Shown one piece after another: positions 61,178-64,000 of a stretch of DNA of 64,000 nucleotides. Source of the stretch: Nanobdellota archaeon (lineage in GTDB: Archaea > Nanobdellota > Nanobdellia > Parvarchaeales > Parvarchaeaceae). The stretch covers positions 111,483 to 175,482 of the forward strand of contig JAJZBD010000001.1 in NCBI GenBank assembly GCA_021799085.1. The letters run 5' to 3'. Within the stretch, counting starts at the first letter, position 1. Each line of letters opens with the position of its first letter. Made by a program: the position numbers and the translations under genes. The notes under the pieces are model-generated. The model saw only the letters and a list, made by a program, of their open reading frames with translations, did not search any database and was not told the origin of the DNA.

Positions 61178-62416
61178 TCAGGGTTTATTCTTAAAATTAT
61201 AAAGCAGATAAATAAATATGAAAACAATAGCCAATCCTACAAGGATAAAATACAGGTAACTATCCAAAAATAATAATGAGGCAGGGATGTTATTTGGACT
61301 AAAACCTGTGTCTGTAAGCTTTGCATAATAAACATTATCAAAGAAAGCATTGTTTTTATCCGTGCCTCCTCCTATACAATATGCGAACGCAAGGCCATTA
61401 GAACTGGCATTGGCAGATAAACACATCGGAAAAAGAATATTTGGATTGTATGAAAACGTTTGTACCCAAGTATTTGTATTTGAGTTGGCAGTATTATACA
61501 CATAAGCGTTATTTGTAATATTATTAGTACTATTTGATCCACCTAAACAGTATATATCACTACCATAAGAGAAACAGCTTAAACCCATAACGCTAAAGGG
61601 ATAATTTGCTGCTTGAACCCAGTTACCAAGACTTCCATTTTCATATTGCGCAGAATAGTAAGTATAATATGATGGCTTGAGTATTCCACTAAATGAATAT
61701 CCGCCAATGCAATATAGCTTGCTATTAACGAATAAACACATCGACAAACTAACATTAAATGGATAACTGCTTGTACTTTTCCATATTGACAGTGAACCAT
61801 TATTATTTATGCGTGAATAATAAACTTGATTGGAAACTAACTTAGTGTTATTCATAGCACCTATACAATAGATATAATTATCGTTTACAGCGCAGCTTTG
61901 CCCCTCTGCAGAGAATGGAAATGGTTGGGTTTCTTTCCAACTCGATAAACTACCATTACTTAAAGCAGTTGCATAATAAACTGATTGAGTATAATTGGTT
62001 GAATTTGGGTTTTGAGTTGAATAACCTCCTATGCAATAAATATAATTATTATATGTAATACAGTTTTCTCCTGCAATCGAAACAGGATATCTTGTTGTAG
62101 ATTTCCAAGCGGATATATTCCCAGATGCGAGAACTTTGGAGTAATAGACGTTATTTACGGAGACATAGCTGTTATTTATACCCCCTACACAGTATATATA
62201 TCCATTCATCGTAGTACACATTTGTGCGAATACTGGAATTGGATAATCTACTGTTTGAGACCACGCATTAAGGTAATCATTCAAGTTGATATTGCTGCTA
62301 TAATACTGATTATAGGAATAATGAAAAGTTATACCTACAGCAAATAGTATAATTATAGAAACAACTATAAGAACAAACGGTTTATACCTAAATTTTTTGC
62401 TTGCTTTCTTTTCCAT
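61178..62416 (-). CDS. Kelch-like beta-propeller membrane protein
   Basis: A 412-residue protein from ATG 62416 (MEKKASKKFRYKPF); an upstream TTG at 62440 would overlap the neighbouring gene and is rejected. An N-terminal hydrophobic segment (about 14-33) and a C-terminal one (about 382-403) flank an external domain with six repeats ending in Y/L-x-Y-C-I/V/L-G-G/A: YIYCVGG, YIYCIGG, YIYCIGA, KLYCIGG, DIYCLGG and FAYCIGG. That is the kelch motif, each with a Cys in place of a usual hydrophobic residue. The repeats also share V/YYYSxxxxNGSxSxW. Six blades would form a closed propeller outside the cell. It starts 2 nt after the upstream modular surface protein, so both are probably co-expressed. 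Confidence 0.88.
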   Translation of the reverse strand: MEKKASKKFRYKPFVLIVVSIIILFAVGITFHYSYNQYYSSNINLNDYLNAWSQTVDYPIPVFAQMCTTMNGYIYCVGGINNSYVSVNNVYYSKVLASGNISAWKSTTRYPVSIAGENCITYNNYIYCIGGYSTQNPNSTNYTQSVYYATALSNGSLSSWKETQPFPFSAEGQSCAVNDNYIYCIGAMNNTKLVSNQVYYSRINNNGSLSIWKSTSSYPFNVSLSMCLFVNSKLYCIGGYSFSGILKPSYYTYYSAQYENGSLGNWVQAANYPFSVMGLSCFSYGSDIYCLGGSNSTNNITNNAYVYNTANSNTNTWVQTFSYNPNILFPMCLSANASSNGLAFAYCIGGGTDKNNAFFDNVYYAKLTDTGFSPNNIPASLLFLDSYLYFILVGLAIVFIFIYLLYNFKNKP

Positions 62417-62418
62417 AA

Positions 62419-64000
62419 TCAAGTAGGAGGCATGTGACAACCCCCGCTAAGGGACATTGACCAATTAACCACAACAGTTACCCCCGTGGGTTTATATCCG
62501 CTTGAAGGGGAGGGAGTATATGTGTATGTCCATCCTGGGCCTGTTTCAAGTCCAGTACAAGAAGAATGAGTAGAAACAGAAGGTATGGTAAAGTAAACTG
62601 CACTGCTATAACCGGCCGGGGGATTCGAAGTAAACTTTAAGTTCGTACCAGTAGTAGAGTTTGTTGTTGAATTAAATGTCACACTCCAAGTAGTAGGAGG
62701 GACAGCTGTGCCATTTGTAAATGTTGTCACACATATTATACCAGGATACAAAAGAGTACCTGCCACATCATTGTTTCCAGTGTAATCATAATAGCAGTCA
62801 TAACCGCTTGAAGTTATTTTTGCGTCGTATGTAATAAATCCTGGTTGACTAGCAATTAAAAGATGTTTTGTGGTACTGCCGCTGTTTGAAGCACTATTAT
62901 TCTCTATTATACTCCAATCTAAACTACCTGATGGAGGCCAATAAAGATCACTAAAATTGGTTATACAACTCCAGTAAGCTTTCGGTATTGTATTAACTAT
63001 ACCCGCCTGAAAACTATACCCATTTGTGCTACAATAAAAAGTAGAATCTACCTTCGCAGAAAGAGTATAGGTAAGTGATCCCATCGCAGATACAGAAAGA
63101 GGAGTAACAATACCGGATTTAGATACTCCGTTGAAGTTTATGGTCCAACCATTTCCAACTGTATAGCCATTAGGCAAGCCCCAATTAAATGTAGTAGTAC
63201 AGTTCCATGACGGACTATTTATGTATTGTGATTCCCCTACGACTTCGTTTCCAGATGATTTACAACTTAACCCGTTAGATGTTGAACTACTAAAGGAAAA
63301 CGAGTTCGTTGGAACAGTATATAGATCTTGATCAAACTTAATTTGATTTTGTGTTGCTGTACTTGGACTAGTTAAGCCATTCCAGGATACTTCCCAATCA
63401 TAACCGACAGGCAATTGACCTGAAAAAGTAGTTATACAACTCCAATAATTAAATGTATAAGAAGAACCTTCATACAATGATGGAGCATTATAAGAGTTAC
63501 AGTTAAGATTTGAGCTGTAAGCTTCTGAAGTAGCAGCTAGAACATCTGGTATATCATCTTGTACATAACTTATAGGAGAGCCAGTAGATACAGAGGGTGA
63601 ATTACTGCTATAGTGGGTATACCAATCTTGACCTGACGGTAAACCTGTCTCTGAAAATGTGGTAGTGCAGTTCCATGCACTGAAGGTATAAGAAGAACCT
63701 TCATACAATGATGGAGCATTATAAGAGTTACAGTTAAGATTTGAGCTGTAAGCTTCTGAAGTAGCAGCTAGAACATCTGGTATATCATCTTGTACATAAC
63801 TTATAGGAGAGCCAGTAGATACAGAGGGTGAATTACTGCTATAGTGGGTATACCAATCTTGACCTGACGGTAAACCTGTCTCTGAAAATGTGGTAGTGCA
63901 GTTCCATGCACTGAACGTGTAGCTTTCTCCCAGCCTTATCGAAGGTGTTTTATAGGAAACGCACGCTAAATTGTCGCTTTTTGCCGTAGCAGTGTAGTAA
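62419..64000 (-). CDS. Modular surface protein with E-T-G-L-P repeats, partial at right edge
   Basis: The frame is open from the right edge (64000) to the TGA at 62419-62421, giving about 526 C-terminal residues; the start is beyond the window. It consists of modules of about 75-95 residues, each starting with W-x-C-x-T/I-T-F, then an E-T-G-L-P-S-G core in the first two and looser variants later (LPVGYDW, LPNGY, PPSGSLDW), and W-x-V/I-x-F-N-G-like strands. Each module has two or three Cys, probably disulfide-bonded. The final residues are SLSGGCHMPPT with no membrane anchor visible. The kelch-like gene follows after 2 nt. The modules resemble those at the C-terminal side of the giant protein at the left edge. 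Confidence 0.87.
   Translation of the reverse strand, partial: YYTATAKSDNLACVSYKTPSIRLGESYTFSAWNCTTTFSETGLPSGQDWYTHYSSNSPSVSTGSPISYVQDDIPDVLAATSEAYSSNLNCNSYNAPSLYEGSSYTFSAWNCTTTFSETGLPSGQDWYTHYSSNSPSVSTGSPISYVQDDIPDVLAATSEAYSSNLNCNSYNAPSLYEGSSYTFNYWSCITTFSGQLPVGYDWEVSWNGLTSPSTATQNQIKFDQDLYTVPTNSFSFSSSTSNGLSCKSSGNEVVGESQYINSPSWNCTTTFNWGLPNGYTVGNGWTINFNGVSKSGIVTPLSVSAMGSLTYTLSAKVDSTFYCSTNGYSFQAGIVNTIPKAYWSCITNFSDLYWPPSGSLDWSIIENNSASNSGSTTKHLLIASQPGFITYDAKITSSGYDCYYDYTGNNDVAGTLLYPGIICVTTFTNGTAVPPTTWSVTFNSTTNSTTGTNLKFTSNPPAGYSSAVYFTIPSVSTHSSCTGLETGPGWTYTYTPSPSSGYKPTGVTVVVNWSMSLSGGCHMPPT
63455..63915. repeat. Perfect 230-bp tandem duplication, period 231 bp
   Basis: Bases 63455-63684 are identical to 63686-63915. 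The period of 231 bp is 77 codons, so the frame is kept and one protein module (SYTF..W.C.TTFSETGLP) is duplicated. The other modules of this gene are strongly diverged, so this copy event is recent. Short-read assemblies may mis-count such repeats. Confidence 0.93.

Noticed and set aside
62417..62440. TTG start for the kelch protein at 62440
   Set aside because: It would overlap the preceding gene; an ATG at 62416, 2 nt after that gene's stop, gives a normal basic N-terminus before the membrane segment.
63455..63915. Direct repeats as a CRISPR array
   Set aside because: Only two units of 231 bp with no spacers, and the repeat is an in-frame protein module.

Overview
The window is AT-rich archaeal chromosome. 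The informational genes are archaeal-type: aEF1A, aIF1, aIF2-alpha, aRF1, Nop10, the RNase P protein Rpp29, a splicing endonuclease, a class I CCA-adding enzyme, the DNA polymerase D small subunit, NreA, and ribosomal proteins with archaeal-only members (S4e, L19e, L32e). PolD argues against Crenarchaeota. Short genes, tight overlaps and Ser/Asn/Thr-rich surface proteins with E-T/S-G-L-P modules suggest a small-genome DPANN archaeon of the ARMAN type (Parvarchaeota/Micrarchaeota-like), possibly from acidic habitats shared with Thermoplasmata. That placement is inference; no 16S gene is present.

Layout. 1-15475 (minus): a tight five-gene cluster of membrane-anchored extracellular proteins, ending in a giant gene that runs off the left edge (more than 2,740 residues in view). 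15536-25355: a hypothetical gene, tRNA-Asn with the CCA-adding enzyme, an Lhr-type helicase, an MBL-fold hydrolase, a C/D box sRNA, a secreted protein, an APC permease, IMP dehydrogenase and a HEPN/MNT pair. 25445-28418: a variable region with tRNA-Ala, a frameshifted LAGLIDADG endonuclease, a gene-poor stretch, a methyltransferase, tRNA-Ile and a frameshifted glycosyltransferase. 28482-34161 (mostly plus): SAM synthetase, aRF1, EndA (minus), aIF2-alpha, Nop10, NreA. 34158-44847 (minus): one long ribosomal protein operon from L3 to SecY and an EMC3/TMCO1-like insertase. It lacks the usual L2-S19-L22-S3-L29 block. 44988-60729: pyruvate kinase, a large pilin-like DUF2341/LamG surface protein, two tandem thymidylate kinases, PolD small subunit, ArgRS, aIF1, MetRS beside initiator tRNA-Met, UMP kinase, topoisomerase IA and aEF1A. 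60730-61177: an IS200/IS605-type remnant. 61178-64000 (minus): a six-blade kelch-like membrane protein and the 3' part of a second modular surface protein with a perfect 230-bp tandem duplication.

How it fits together. Most of the window is translation, RNA processing, secretion and nucleotide synthesis. The SecY operon and putative class III-signal (pilin-like) proteins point to a large investment in the cell surface. The surface cluster at the left edge has no recognised relatives that I can name and is the best candidate for an undescribed system. Three of the four tRNAs have positions departing from the usual pairing or consensus, which deserves a look.
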